Shown in pieces: positions 7,169 through 15,450 of a stretch of DNA of 40,000 nt. Both the position numbers and the translations under genes were made by a program. The notes beneath the pieces are model-generated. The model saw nothing but the letters and a program-made list of their open reading frames with translations, did no database searches and was not told where the DNA came from. How positions within the stretch are numbered: the first letter of the stretch is position 1; each line of letters opens with the position of its first letter. This stretch comes from Brevibacillus brevis (GTDB lineage Bacteria > Bacillota > Bacilli > Brevibacillales > Brevibacillaceae). Location of the stretch: positions 160,001 through 200,000 of the forward strand of contig NZ_CP041767.1 in assembly GCF_022026395.1 (NCBI RefSeq). The letters run 5' to 3'.

Positions 7169-7987
7169 ATGCTGTTGGAGAATATCAATCGTTCTATAAA
7201 AAGGAAATGGGGGTATTTTGACGTGTTGGCAAAGAGTGCAATCGAATTAGTCAACCGCTGCTATGAGGAGACAAACAAGCTGACATTGTTGTCATTGGAA
7301 GAGTTTAAGGAATCCTTTATTGCTTTTGTTTTTGGAGATTACCAGGAAGAGTTTATGGTTCAGTATGATCTGGAAGAGTTTTATGAGCATTTGAATCAGC
7401 TTCAGTTATCTAATTGCCGGAGAGATTTTGATCGGGCAGTTGAGGAATGGTACATCACAGAGTATGGAAGCGGGTATAAAGGCGTCAATTATCATGACAT
7501 TTTGTTTACGCTAGTAAAGGAAGCAGTCGTTCAATACCAATCGCCAAATCGGATAGCACTCATCCGAGACGTAACCAAACTCCTAACTATGCCAAATGGA
7601 TTTCTCGCCCGATGGCAAAATGGGCAGATACGTGAACGTCCCATCCCCACATATTTTAAATACTTGATGAAGCTCGGAGTACGTACACATGAAGATATTG
7701 AAACGCTGGTAGACATGTGGCTGGTAGAGTACCCAAACGCATTTAATAAAAAACAGCAGGAGCTCTTTGCTAATCCACCTAGAAGAGGAAGACCTAACAA
7801 CGTCGAGCTTGCTCTATTAATCGAGCTAGCCATGAAAGTGAGACCAGAAATGACAGCTCAGGAAAGGGAGCGACTGCGCAAAATATACTATTATCACCGC
7901 AAGTCCCTCACTGTTCGAGAGATGGTTGAAAAATTTGAGAAATACATCGCCAGTAAAAATAAATCAAATGATTCCCAGGTGGGATAA
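7169..7987 (+). CDS. Protein of unknown function, first gene of the coupled Tad cluster 2 operon
   Basis: 272-residue soluble, helix-rich protein without a recognised domain. The N-terminal half is acidic (EEFKESF, DYQEEF, YDLEEFYEH). The C-terminal part is basic and helical (QERERLRKIYYYHRKS, REMVEKFEKY) after a proline/arginine hinge NPPRRGRPNN. The start is uncertain. ATG 7169 has no Shine-Dalgarno and sits next to an inverted repeat, while in-frame GTG 7223 has a G-rich stretch about nine bases upstream and would remove 18 residues. The next gene begins two bases after the stop. Position at the head of a Tad-like operon suggests a cytoplasmic accessory or scaffold, but that is inference only. 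Confidence 0.68.
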   Translation: MLLENINRSIKRKWGYFDVLAKSAIELVNRCYEETNKLTLLSLEEFKESFIAFVFGDYQEEFMVQYDLEEFYEHLNQLQLSNCRRDFDRAVEEWYITEYGSGYKGVNYHDILFTLVKEAVVQYQSPNRIALIRDVTKLLTMPNGFLARWQNGQIRERPIPTYFKYLMKLGVRTHEDIETLVDMWLVEYPNAFNKKQQELFANPPRRGRPNNVELALLIELAMKVRPEMTAQERERLRKIYYYHRKSLTVREMVEKFEKYIASKNKSNDSQVG

Positions 7988-7989
7988 TC

Positions 7990-8868
7990 ATGTTTCACCA
8001 AATGAGCCGCTTTGTCTCCAGGTTTCGTGATTTGGAGCAGCAGGAGTTTTCACAGTCTATTGAGGAAGAGCGGCAATGGAAAGTACTTAAAGAAAAGCTT
8101 GCTTCTCCACAAATAGTTGAGCAACAGGAGTCGTATCAGCGTAAATGTATTGTCGTTATGAGTTTGTACGCACAGGCTGGAGCTAGTTTTCTTGCAAGTA
8201 ACCTAGCGTATGCATGGTCAGGAAAAGGCATTCCTGTTACCCTTTCCGAGTTGCCAAAAGTAACATCCTATTATTATTTTGCTTTTGATTTTGAACGTAG
8301 AGCTCGACAACAAGTAAGAGATTCTCCTACATCATTGCTCCTCATGCAAAATAACTATCTTCGCATCCAGATAGAATCCCCAGCACAAATTCAGCATGAA
8401 TCTTCTCAAACAGATATAGCCAACTGGTTACTACGGATTTGTAAGGATAGTCCCATTGTTGTCATTGATGTTTCTTCCTACTGGAATGATATCCACTCCA
8501 AACAAATTTTTGAGCATGCCGACGAAATATGGGTAGTTTTTGATGCCGATTTGGCTAGACTAACCCGTTTGTTCCTGCTAGAGCCAGTCCCTGCTTGGTG
8601 GAGGACAGAAAGAAGAAAAATAAAAATGATAGCAAACAAGTGGAATAGCCAATTGTCTCGGACAAGCATCATGAAAAAAGTAGAAGGAACGCTCTCCCTA
8701 TGGGATCAGCAGCCTGTAGCTGCACGGGTAACTAACATGATTCCGTTGATGGATGGAGAGAAAACAGCAATGGCAAGCGCCAAAGCCAATCTACTTTTGG
8801 AGCTTTTCCCCGAGGAAGAGAGTGAATTTCAGTCATTGATTCATGCTTATAAAGGAAGGATGTTATGA
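7990..8868 (+). CDS. MinD/ParA-like protein with a degenerate P-loop (predicted inactive ATPase)
   Basis: 292 residues with the alpha/beta layout of MinD/ParA proteins. A beta strand CIVVMSLY leads into AQAGASFLASNLAYAWSGKG (about 61-80), exactly where the family has GG-x-GKT followed by an A-N-LA helix. The lysine and the GKT triad are missing. Later strands match the family: SPIVVIDVSSYW and ADEIWVVFDADL. I read it as a catalytically dead paralogue that may still dimerise or bind a partner. It follows an uncharacterised gene by two bases, and its stop overlaps the next start (ATGA). Confidence is high that it is a real gene, moderate for the fold. Confidence 0.65.
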   Translation: MFHQMSRFVSRFRDLEQQEFSQSIEEERQWKVLKEKLASPQIVEQQESYQRKCIVVMSLYAQAGASFLASNLAYAWSGKGIPVTLSELPKVTSYYYFAFDFERRARQQVRDSPTSLLLMQNNYLRIQIESPAQIQHESSQTDIANWLLRICKDSPIVVIDVSSYWNDIHSKQIFEHADEIWVVFDADLARLTRLFLLEPVPAWWRTERRKIKMIANKWNSQLSRTSIMKKVEGTLSLWDQQPVAARVTNMIPLMDGEKTAMASAKANLLLELFPEEESEFQSLIHAYKGRML

Positions 8869-9653
8869 AGAAGCAAACATTGCTTGTCATTTGCTTAATT
8901 TCGTTTCTGCTAGCAGGATCGTCCTTTTATGCAGCGACTCAATATATTGACGCGATGGCTGCGGAAAAGCTGTTTGCCCCAGTCGTAAAGGTAGCTGCAG
9001 GGAAAGAAATATCAGCCTTCGAGCCGATTACACAAAACGACGTGATACTTGTACAGGAAGAGGTAGATGAAATTCTTCCAGGTTCAGCGCGTGATTTGGA
9101 TACCGTTCTGGGGAAAAGGAGCACGCAGACTATATACGAAGGCGAGCAATTATTATTGGAAAAGCTGACAGATTCGCAGCTTTTACCGGAAAAAGGGGAG
9201 GCGCGTTACGAGTTCCCCCTACTATCCATTTATCCTTTAACGGAATTACGCAAAGGTGATCATGTGAAAATTTGGGTCAAATACAAGAGTCCCTCGGAGC
9301 TGCAAGACTATCCTGCACCACTGCATTTTCAAAAAACGAATGATACGGCAGATTTGTTATTTGAAAGTCAGCTTGCAAGCGTGAGGGATAGTAATGGTAT
9401 TGAGATCTATACATTAAAGCCTAGCTTGTTGCCATCGCCTGATCAGATGGATTCCATCTTTCATGGATCACGAGAAAAGCCGTTGCAGAATGGCGAAAAG
9501 CGATATCGTGACTACCGAGTTCAGCCAACAGCACTACCTGCTTTTATCGGCTTTAATTTGACAGACGAGGAGTATGTGATAGTGAGCGAGGCAATGTCAT
9601 ATGGGATGCTTCAGGTCGGTCATATCATGGGTTCGAAGGAGCAAGCGTCATGA
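8865..9653 (+). CDS. CpaB/RcpC-like SAF-domain membrane protein
   Basis: 262 residues. A basic start and one hydrophobic segment (about 5-25) anchor the protein. An SAF-type domain follows (about 40-105), recognisable by VKVAAGKEISAFEPITQNDV and a later GKRSTQTIYEGEQL. The remainder is a mixed extracytoplasmic domain. CpaB/RcpC proteins assist pilus passage through the envelope, normally next to an outer-membrane secretin; no secretin is present here, as expected in a monoderm. Start and stop both overlap neighbours by four bases (ATGA), so it is tightly coupled to the two MinD-like genes around it. Confidence 0.78.
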   Translation: MKKQTLLVICLISFLLAGSSFYAATQYIDAMAAEKLFAPVVKVAAGKEISAFEPITQNDVILVQEEVDEILPGSARDLDTVLGKRSTQTIYEGEQLLLEKLTDSQLLPEKGEARYEFPLLSIYPLTELRKGDHVKIWVKYKSPSELQDYPAPLHFQKTNDTADLLFESQLASVRDSNGIEIYTLKPSLLPSPDQMDSIFHGSREKPLQNGEKRYRDYRVQPTALPAFIGFNLTDEEYVIVSEAMSYGMLQVGHIMGSKEQAS

Positions 9654-10768
9654 AAATTTTAGTTTGTTATCCGATGAAGTCACTCGCCAAAACGTATATG
9701 CCTATGTACAGTGATGTGCTGGTAGCCGAGTCGGCGGAGGAGTTTTCACGGCTTGTGCAGCTTTATATGCCAGAAGCTTCCGTGATATTTTCCGAAATGT
9801 TCAACACTCCCGTTTGGGAATGGCTGCCGGCACTGAAAGCACAACTCCCGTCCAACTCACCGTTAATTATTGTTCCTCTCTACCGGGATGAGAAGATGAT
9901 TGAGAAGGTAGCTGAGGAGTCCGGGCTAGAGGACGTATACCTGTTATCAGCCCATTTATCCCAAGAAGAAATACGCCATCAAATCAGTCTGATTCTAGGC
10001 TTCGTGCAAGAGTGTGCAGATATTGGATCGTCAAAAGAAAAGGGGCTCGTCTACGCTTTGCTGAGCTACGGTGCTTCTGGCATCACTACTTTTTGTATTA
10101 ATTATCCCGTCATACTAGGGAGGCAGCATCCTGAAAAGCGAATTGTTGTACTTGATATGAATGACGCTAAGCCCGATTTATCACGATTCTTCAAACTCCA
10201 ACAACATCAATTATCTTTATTTCGTCCTGACTTTATCGATATTCAAACAACTGCCAAGCGTAACTGGAGCAATGTCTGCAAACAGAGCGCGCACTTGCCT
10301 AATTTGTATTACGCACATGCTGCTAGCAAATGGAAAAGCTCAGAATTAAGCAATCTAATTAGTGTGTTTCGCATGCAATTTGACTATGTATACATCGATT
10401 GGGGTTACTGCTTTCCTGAGTCTGAGACTCTACAGCGGTTGCTTCATACTGTTGACCGCAATCTGTTATTCGTGAGAGCTGATCCCTTTAGTATCGATAG
10501 TGCTAGAGAGTGGCTGCATAACTGGAGAGAAAGAGGAGTGAAATGCGAGGTTCTGCTCAGTCATTTAGATCCTGGGCAACCCTTTCGAATCGGGGAGGAT
10601 GTTTCGGTCTATGGTGTTGTACCACGCATTTCGGAGAGCAGGCTCATGCAATCTCATCAAAGCTGCAGCGTATTAATAGAAGAGTTTTTCGCTCCCAAAT
10701 CGTACATCAGCAGTTTGAAGGAAATTGCTAAGGCACAATATGTGGACAGAAGTGCGGTGTTTTGCTGA
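9650..10768 (+). CDS. CpaE-like protein with pseudo-receiver domain and degenerate P-loop
   Basis: 372 residues in two parts. The first 120 resemble a receiver-like domain (KILVCYPMK... ASVIFSEMF ... LIIVPLYRD), though the phospho-acceptor Asp is not obvious. The second is a MinD/CpaE fold. At the P-loop, residues 139-148 read SYGASGITTF where the family has GG-x-GKTT; Ile replaces the essential lysine. A family-like strand VVLDMNDAKPDLSRFF (about 167-181) follows. The architecture is that of CpaE, so this is the expected localisation factor for cluster 2, probably without ATPase activity. Overlaps the upstream gene (ATGA) and the downstream gene by one base. Confidence 0.75.
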   Translation: MKILVCYPMKSLAKTYMPMYSDVLVAESAEEFSRLVQLYMPEASVIFSEMFNTPVWEWLPALKAQLPSNSPLIIVPLYRDEKMIEKVAEESGLEDVYLLSAHLSQEEIRHQISLILGFVQECADIGSSKEKGLVYALLSYGASGITTFCINYPVILGRQHPEKRIVVLDMNDAKPDLSRFFKLQQHQLSLFRPDFIDIQTTAKRNWSNVCKQSAHLPNLYYAHAASKWKSSELSNLISVFRMQFDYVYIDWGYCFPESETLQRLLHTVDRNLLFVRADPFSIDSAREWLHNWRERGVKCEVLLSHLDPGQPFRIGEDVSVYGVVPRISESRLMQSHQSCSVLIEEFFAPKSYISSLKEIAKAQYVDRSAVFC

Positions 10769-12120
10769 TGAGAGGGATAGAGCGAGAACAACCAGTTAAA
10801 TCGGACATCCAAACCATCGAGGACATAAAACAGGTAGCAAGAGATTATTTAAATCATTTTGGCAAAACTCGAGAAGAAAAGCTAGAGATGCAACGCATTC
10901 TCGCTTTGGCAGAACAGGGAGATCGCGATAGTCACAACCATATTATTCTTCGCTTACAGCATTATTTTGAGGAAGTCCTCCAACGACCAGTAACCGAACA
11001 GATTTTGCCGCATGTTAACGGTTACGAGGGGCTCACCTTTTCTACTTACGGGTGGGGCATACTTGATGCCGTCCTCCATTTGTCTCCGTGGGTAGAGGAA
11101 GTGCGAATTTCTGCAAACCGCAACATTGCGTACCTGGAGCAAGGAGTCAAAAAATTTCTCTCTTACACACCAAGCTGGAAAGAGGTTGAAATCCTCCAAC
11201 AAAAGTTGACCAATACAGCGGGCCTATCTTTTAACGAGAAAAAACCTAGATTGAGCGGGTACCTACATTCGCTAAAAGCAAGATTAACCATGTTCACTTT
11301 CCCTTATTCCAGAGTACCGACCATTCTGGTTAGACGATTTACAACACCTTCTTTTTCGCTCGACCAACTCCGTACACAGCAGCAGCCAGCCTTCGACGAA
11401 AGAATTCAATGGCTAATCGAACAGCAAGTGTACGGACGCAGCAATGTGCTGGTTATTGGACCAATGGCTGCAGGGAAAACAACGTTGATGATGTGTATGT
11501 TGAAGCTGAAAGACCCTCGGACAGAATATGTCACGATCTTTGAAAGTGAACACGAGATGCGATTTGGTGATATTTGGCCAGGGGAAGTGATTGAACTCCA
11601 AAACGTGGAGGAAATCGGCATTGAATTAGAGCATTGTTTCAAAGACATGTACCGGTCAACCGCAAATACGATCTTGATTGGAGAAATTCGCGAGCCTATA
11701 GAAGCGTACCATTTTATAAATGCCGGAATCAGAGGGACAGACGCTACAATCGGAGCGATGCACGAACGATTTGCTCATAGGGCGTTACATGATTTGACCG
11801 ATCTTGTTTATCAATACGGAGGGCGAAGTGTCGAGCTGACCCAGGAGAGAATTAGCAGGGCAGTCAATTTTGTCAATTCGCTTACATACCGTAACAGTGG
11901 TCACCGTTTTATTGATGCTATTCATGCGACGGAGTGGAATTCATCATTTAACCGAGTGGAATCTATTCCCCTTGTAGGTCGCAACATGCAGACGGGAGTC
12001 TATGAATGGACAGGGAATCAATTGAGCTCAGAGTTAGTTGAATACATGTGTTACGTCGGCAAAGCAGACATTGAAGTGTTGAAAGAGCTACGTCTTACCG
12101 ATATAGGCAGGCAGCTATGA
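10768..12120 (+). CDS. CpaF/TadA-type secretion motor ATPase, Tad cluster 2
   Basis: 450-residue motor ATPase of the CpaF family. Walker A is GPMAAGKT (231-238), the Walker B glutamate is in IGEIRE (E306), and the His box IGAMHE contains H332. Residues needed for ATP hydrolysis are therefore present. The His box is unlike the usual STxHAN, and the Walker B loop lacks the following glycine (REP instead of RG). A TTG at 10762 is open, but the ATG at 10768 overlaps the previous stop (TGATG), a pattern repeated in this operon. The downstream gene starts inside its stop codon. It drives the second machine in place of the CpaF at 957. Confidence 0.88.
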   Translation: MRGIEREQPVKSDIQTIEDIKQVARDYLNHFGKTREEKLEMQRILALAEQGDRDSHNHIILRLQHYFEEVLQRPVTEQILPHVNGYEGLTFSTYGWGILDAVLHLSPWVEEVRISANRNIAYLEQGVKKFLSYTPSWKEVEILQQKLTNTAGLSFNEKKPRLSGYLHSLKARLTMFTFPYSRVPTILVRRFTTPSFSLDQLRTQQQPAFDERIQWLIEQQVYGRSNVLVIGPMAAGKTTLMMCMLKLKDPRTEYVTIFESEHEMRFGDIWPGEVIELQNVEEIGIELEHCFKDMYRSTANTILIGEIREPIEAYHFINAGIRGTDATIGAMHERFAHRALHDLTDLVYQYGGRSVELTQERISRAVNFVNSLTYRNSGHRFIDAIHATEWNSSFNRVESIPLVGRNMQTGVYEWTGNQLSSELVEYMCYVGKADIEVLKELRLTDIGRQL

Positions 12121-13016
12121 TGTACACATTTCTTTTCCCGGTGTTTCTATGTCTCTTCTCTGGTTTTCTGTTTCTCGGCTTACACCTGTATAAGGGATGG
12201 AGAAGTCCCCGCGTATTCTTCCCGCGTACAGTTGAGGTATGGAGAGAGAAATTTTTAAGCCATTCTACCCGACGCATGATGTATGAACGCTTTGATCGTT
12301 GGTGTCAAATTGTGGGGGGTACACCAGAAGGGTACGTATTACTATCCCTGATTGGCGGGATAGCGGGATTCATATCGGGTATTTTGCTAGGGAATATGAT
12401 TGTATCCTTATCGCTTTTTCTCCTATTGCTCTTGCTGCCAACACTGATTTTATACGCAGGCTATACGGTACAAATGAATAAAAAAATCAGCTCATTTTGT
12501 CGTTTCGTAGAGTTGTTTGCCCGTTATTATAACAGTCGCAAAAACATCGTCCTTACCTTTCGCGAAATGATAGAGGAATGCCCCAAAGAATTATTGCCTG
12601 ACCTCCTTCTGCTGAACAATAGCCTTTCGGATGGGGGAAACTCGGTTGTGGCAGTGGAACAATTTGCGCAGAGACTGGACCATCCGTGGGCATTTGATTT
12701 TGCAACGTATATATCCAGCGGTTTGGAAGGAGAAACAGAAGATATTCAATCACCTCTAAATCGGTTAACAAATGAGATGTTTGTACAACAAGATGAAAAG
12801 CATGAGCGTGACAGTGAAATATACTCCATTTGGATCAGCCTCCTAATCGTCATAGCAATTTGCATTTGCTTGATCCCATACAATCAAGGGCTGCTTCAAG
12901 ATTCTTATCGTCTCTATTTCTACACGCCAGATGGACAAGCCATATTAGCGATTGCGATGACTGTGTGGATTTTTTCGATCCTATTGGCTTTTATTTGGGG
13001 AAGGAGGTATCGCTAA
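12117..13016 (+). CDS. TadB-like membrane platform protein, Tad cluster 2
   Basis: 299-residue membrane protein. It has an N-terminal span (about 3-25), a long very hydrophobic pair near 70-120 (ISGILLGNMIVSLSLFLLLLLLP) and two C-terminal spans (about 235-295). The central polar region contains a degenerate F-domain-like helix bundle. Topology and position directly after the motor match TadB. ATG 12117 overlaps the motor stop; ATG 12120 is an equal alternative. Sequence similarity to the cluster 1 TadB is hardly visible by eye, so the assignment rests on layout and gene order. Confidence 0.72.
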   Translation: MMYTFLFPVFLCLFSGFLFLGLHLYKGWRSPRVFFPRTVEVWREKFLSHSTRRMMYERFDRWCQIVGGTPEGYVLLSLIGGIAGFISGILLGNMIVSLSLFLLLLLLPTLILYAGYTVQMNKKISSFCRFVELFARYYNSRKNIVLTFREMIEECPKELLPDLLLLNNSLSDGGNSVVAVEQFAQRLDHPWAFDFATYISSGLEGETEDIQSPLNRLTNEMFVQQDEKHERDSEIYSIWISLLIVIAICICLIPYNQGLLQDSYRLYFYTPDGQAILAIAMTVWIFSILLAFIWGRRYR

Positions 13017-13855
13017 TGCCAATGCTAATTATGTATACCTACCTTGGATTAGGCGCTCTATTTGTTTTTAGTGCAGCGTTTATGATCGGAAAGTATTTGT
13101 TTCACAAGCAAAAGCCAAAACTGTTTGTTTCTGGGGTGTGGTGGGAAAAGTGGGAGCAGGCACTCAAGCCTGACGAAGACGATAAATGGGAGCAGTTACT
13201 ATCGCGAGCAGGAAGGCCTTTTGGATGGGGTAAACCGGAGTGGGTGTTTCTGCAATTGTTGACTGGAAGTACCGTTTGCATCCTGATTCTTATGTGGGTC
13301 GTCGTGAGTCGAATGGAATCATTTCCACTGCTGTCGATGTCCCTAGCATCTGCAGGCAGTTACATGCTACCGTACATGGGCTTGAAGATGTGGGCAAATC
13401 ACAGGGAGGATATGCTGAGCACAGATATCGCTAGATTTATCAATCGCTATGTGACCCTTTTAGAAAATCAGGTGCCCATTTACAATGCCATGGTCAAGGC
13501 AGCAAGACCGACTAGAAAGCTAAAGGAGTATATCCCTACTTTATCTGAGTGGAACAGAGACCCTAATGAAGCACTTGAGAGCTTTAAATACAAAATTGGT
13601 GTCGACGACGGAATTATCCTCGTATCGAGCATGCGTACAATTGAAACGCTGAGCGAAGGACAAGTAAGTGCTACTATGCAACGAATGGAATGGGCTGTCG
13701 ATCACCGAAGAATGTTTCGTCATCGAAAAAAAATAAAGTCTTTAGGGATTGGCTACACGGTCATTGTCTACCCGGCTTTTTACATGGGGTTATTGGTAGC
13801 CATGTTTCCTTGGTATAAGCTGCTTACAGAAATACTGGATAAATATTTGACCTGA
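13016..13855 (+). CDS. TadC-like membrane platform protein, Tad cluster 2
   Basis: 279 residues. Hydrophobic spans lie at about 5-27, 82-100, 105-122 and 248-268, around a polar middle with the helix pair FINRYVTLLENQVPIYNAMVKAA, a plausible F-domain core. The frame is open much further upstream. The start at 13016 is set by a near-perfect AAGGAGGTA at 13001-13009, and it overlaps the preceding stop by one base. Following the second TadB-like gene, it completes the second motor-platform set. Family call is by topology and order. Confidence 0.72.
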   Translation: MPMLIMYTYLGLGALFVFSAAFMIGKYLFHKQKPKLFVSGVWWEKWEQALKPDEDDKWEQLLSRAGRPFGWGKPEWVFLQLLTGSTVCILILMWVVVSRMESFPLLSMSLASAGSYMLPYMGLKMWANHREDMLSTDIARFINRYVTLLENQVPIYNAMVKAARPTRKLKEYIPTLSEWNRDPNEALESFKYKIGVDDGIILVSSMRTIETLSEGQVSATMQRMEWAVDHRRMFRHRKKIKSLGIGYTVIVYPAFYMGLLVAMFPWYKLLTEILDKYLT

Positions 13856-13868
13856 GGAGGAGCAACTC

Positions 13869-14015
13869 ATGACGAAGCTATTATCTATCATCATGTGCAT
13901 CGTTTTCTCTTTAGGAATAATTGTTTCTAGCCTGTCTGAAATAAACACATCGGTAGTAAGAGAAGACGGGCTGAGAGATCGAGCAGTTGGGTGGATCGAT
14001 AAAGCCATACCTTAA
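13869..14015 (+). CDS. 48-residue single-span membrane protein
   Basis: Short gene with a strong GAGGAGG at 13854-13860, eight bases before its ATG. The product has a hydrophobic stretch LLSIIMCIVFSLGIIVSSL (about 4-22) and a polar tail ending GWIDKAIP. It lies between the TadC-like gene and another small membrane protein gene. It could be a pilin-like subunit, but there is no G/E+5 cleavage motif. Its size puts it below usual annotation cut-offs. Confidence 0.7.
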   Translation: MTKLLSIIMCIVFSLGIIVSSLSEINTSVVREDGLRDRAVGWIDKAIP

Positions 14016-14044
14016 ATCACGAATGAGAAAAGGGGAAAATTGAG

Positions 14045-14248
14045 ATGTCCAAAATGTTTTTTATATTTTTAGCATGCGTCATGGTATTAGGGATCGGTGT
14101 CAGCAGTTATGGTAATGAGTTAAGCCCTGCAGCAAACGATTCTGCTGAGAGCATTAACCAATCCATCACATCGCTGAACTACGATACTCGAAATGAAAAC
14201 ATCAACTTTAGGATGCAAAACGGAACATCCTATACGTCGTCAAACTGA
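14045..14248 (+). CDS. 67-residue small secreted or membrane-anchored protein
   Basis: Signal-like start: MSKMFF then a hydrophobic segment (FLACVMVLGIGVSS, about 7-20), followed by a polar, Asn/Ser-rich exposed part of about 45 residues. AAAAGGGGA upstream serves as ribosome binding site. With its N-terminal helix and short polar tail it has the size of an Flp-class pilin, and it is the best candidate for the filament subunit of cluster 2. The canonical Gly cleavage site and +5 Glu are absent, so cleavage by signal peptidase I is an alternative. The stop overlaps the next ATG (TGATG). Confidence 0.68.
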   Translation: MSKMFFIFLACVMVLGIGVSSYGNELSPAANDSAESINQSITSLNYDTRNENINFRMQNGTSYTSSN

Positions 14249-14391
14249 TGTTGCACATACACGTATTTCTGATCATTTCGATTATGGTAGGGAGCTTGTG
14301 CGCGGTGTTTTGGAATCTCCAACCAGAGGAGCAGCTTAAACAGACACAACGAGAAAGGGTGTATCGAGCAGCGACGGTGATCTTCCATTAA
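14248..14391 (+). CDS. 47-residue single-span membrane protein
   Basis: Begins in the stop of the preceding gene (TGATG) with no Shine-Dalgarno of its own, so translation is probably coupled. Hydrophobic residues 6-22 (VFLIISIMVGSLCAVFW) form one span, followed by a charged tail (PEEQLKQTQRERVYRAA). The basic/acidic helix after the span resembles small pseudopilins of Tad loci. No cleavage motif is visible. Real gene status rests on packing, overlap and coding-like composition. Confidence 0.6.
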   Translation: MLHIHVFLIISIMVGSLCAVFWNLQPEEQLKQTQRERVYRAATVIFH

Positions 14392-14415
14392 AGAAGAGCT
14401 GGCGTTTCTAAAACG

Positions 14416-14823
14416 ATGGTGAAAGCAAAAGTCTTTCTTATATGTCTACTGGTCCTTCTAATGATCACTTCCGCATTGGGAGCTTATCACTTGTACGCAA
14501 TGGAAAGGGCGATTGCCCGTGGAATCTATGCCGACTTACTGGATGATATGCAGGATATCGGATATTTAGAGCCGACGTTAGCAGATTACTATCTTCTGAA
14601 AATGAAAGAATTGGGGTGGGAAGTGACAGGAGATGCGTTTGCTGGCAGCTGGCCTCGAACCGAGAGCGAGCGAGCTCGTAAAGAGCGGCAGGAGGTTATT
14701 ACCTTGTCGGTTACCATCCAGCCTTCAAAAGTGACCCAATGGCTGCACAAATTTGTAGAGGGGGATACATCCTTTTCCTTTACGGGAAGCCGTCCGTCCG
14801 AATACTTCGATCCAGGGTGGTAG
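14416..14823 (+). CDS. 135-residue membrane-anchored protein of Tad cluster 2 (pseudopilin-like)
   Basis: Basic start, one span (VFLICLLVLLMITSALGAYHLYAM, about 6-29), then an extracytoplasmic domain of about 100 residues with an even helix (IARGIYADLLDDMQDIGYLEP). This is the topology of TadE/TadG-class minor subunits, but there is no Gly/+5 Glu signal. No good Shine-Dalgarno precedes ATG 14416. The in-frame stop at 14389-14391 rules out an upstream start, so initiation may depend on translation of the preceding small gene. I recognise no named family. Confidence 0.68.
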   Translation: MVKAKVFLICLLVLLMITSALGAYHLYAMERAIARGIYADLLDDMQDIGYLEPTLADYYLLKMKELGWEVTGDAFAGSWPRTESERARKERQEVITLSVTIQPSKVTQWLHKFVEGDTSFSFTGSRPSEYFDPGW

Positions 14824-14826
14824 TGC

Positions 14827-14979
14827 ATGAATAAAATGATTAGCATTTTGGCTGTAATGGCGATTATTTTGCCTTTGACGTTAGGGTTGCTTCTCACCGG
14901 TCCGCAAAATCTGTTTTCGGCATGCACGCAGTTTTTCGGCGATTTGCTCGCGGAAGTAACGCGTTTTGGTACAGGCTAA
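14827..14979 (+). CDS. 50-residue single-span membrane protein
   Basis: ATG three bases after the previous stop, with AGGGTGG about eight bases upstream. MNK is followed by a long hydrophobic stretch (MISILAVMAIILPLTLGLLL, 4-23) and a short amphipathic tail containing one cysteine (C33). Its stop overlaps the next start (TAATG). The frame of the next gene is open back to 14922, which would hide this gene; the coupled TAATG start makes the two-gene reading more likely. Confidence 0.62.
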   Translation: MNKMISILAVMAIILPLTLGLLLTGPQNLFSACTQFFGDLLAEVTRFGTG

Positions 14980-15395
14980 TGGGTCAATTAATCGCTGTGA
15001 TACTGAACATTATGGTTATGCTACTCGTTCCATTAGGGCTTTTACAGGTACATACGGTTGTTCAGGCCAGGAACGAATTATTGGAAGTGAGCGCGGCCGC
15101 TACGAAATACGTTAGCAACCACGGAGGGACGAGTGAAGCCAACCTGCAACAAGAGGTTCGGGCATTGATCGCTCGGGAGCTGAGTGAGAAAAAGTTTTCC
15201 ATTCCAGATCAGGACCTGTTTGTCAGTGTCACTCGGACTCGTTCACTTGATCCCGTTCTGTGGAGCCACGAAGATGAGTTTGTCGTGGAGCTGGCAATTC
15301 CATACCCCCGATTTACCTCTTGGATTCCAATGCCGGCTGATTCCTTGCAAGTCCAAAGAATAGGTACGGTTAACATCATGGACTACGATTTGTAA
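14979..15395 (+). CDS. 138-residue membrane-anchored protein of Tad cluster 2 (pseudopilin-like)
   Basis: One N-terminal span (LIAVILNIMVMLLVPLGLL, about 4-22), then an amphipathic helix VVQARNELLEVSAAATKYVSNHGG. That helix resembles the helix after the span in TadE/TadG proteins, and an exposed domain of about 90 residues follows. I choose ATG 14979, which overlaps the previous stop (TAATG), over an ATG at 14922 that would overlap the preceding gene by 58 bases and add a basic extension before the span. No +5 Glu motif. Probably a minor component of the extracellular structure. Confidence 0.7.
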   Translation: MGQLIAVILNIMVMLLVPLGLLQVHTVVQARNELLEVSAAATKYVSNHGGTSEANLQQEVRALIARELSEKKFSIPDQDLFVSVTRTRSLDPVLWSHEDEFVVELAIPYPRFTSWIPMPADSLQVQRIGTVNIMDYDL

Positions 15396-15404
15396 AAGCT
15401 CCAG

Positions 15405-15412
15405 TTAGGAGG
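15405..15412 (+). promoter_or_regulatory. Strong Shine-Dalgarno without a canonical start codon in range
   Basis: TTAGGAGG is one of the best ribosome binding sites in the window. The in-frame codons 5 to 14 bases downstream are GTT, ACG, GGT and ATA; none is ATG, GTG or TTG. The first in-frame ATG of the downstream reading frame is at 15451, 38 bases away. See the next gene and the finding on its start. Confidence 0.75.
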
Positions 15413-15450
15413 CTATCGTTACGGGTATAAATATCTTATCCATTTCGACG

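Noticed and set aside
12830..13015. N-terminal extension of the second TadC-like protein
   Set aside because: The frame is open upstream but overlaps the TadB-like gene by 186 bases; AAGGAGGTA at 13001-13009 clearly marks ATG 13016.
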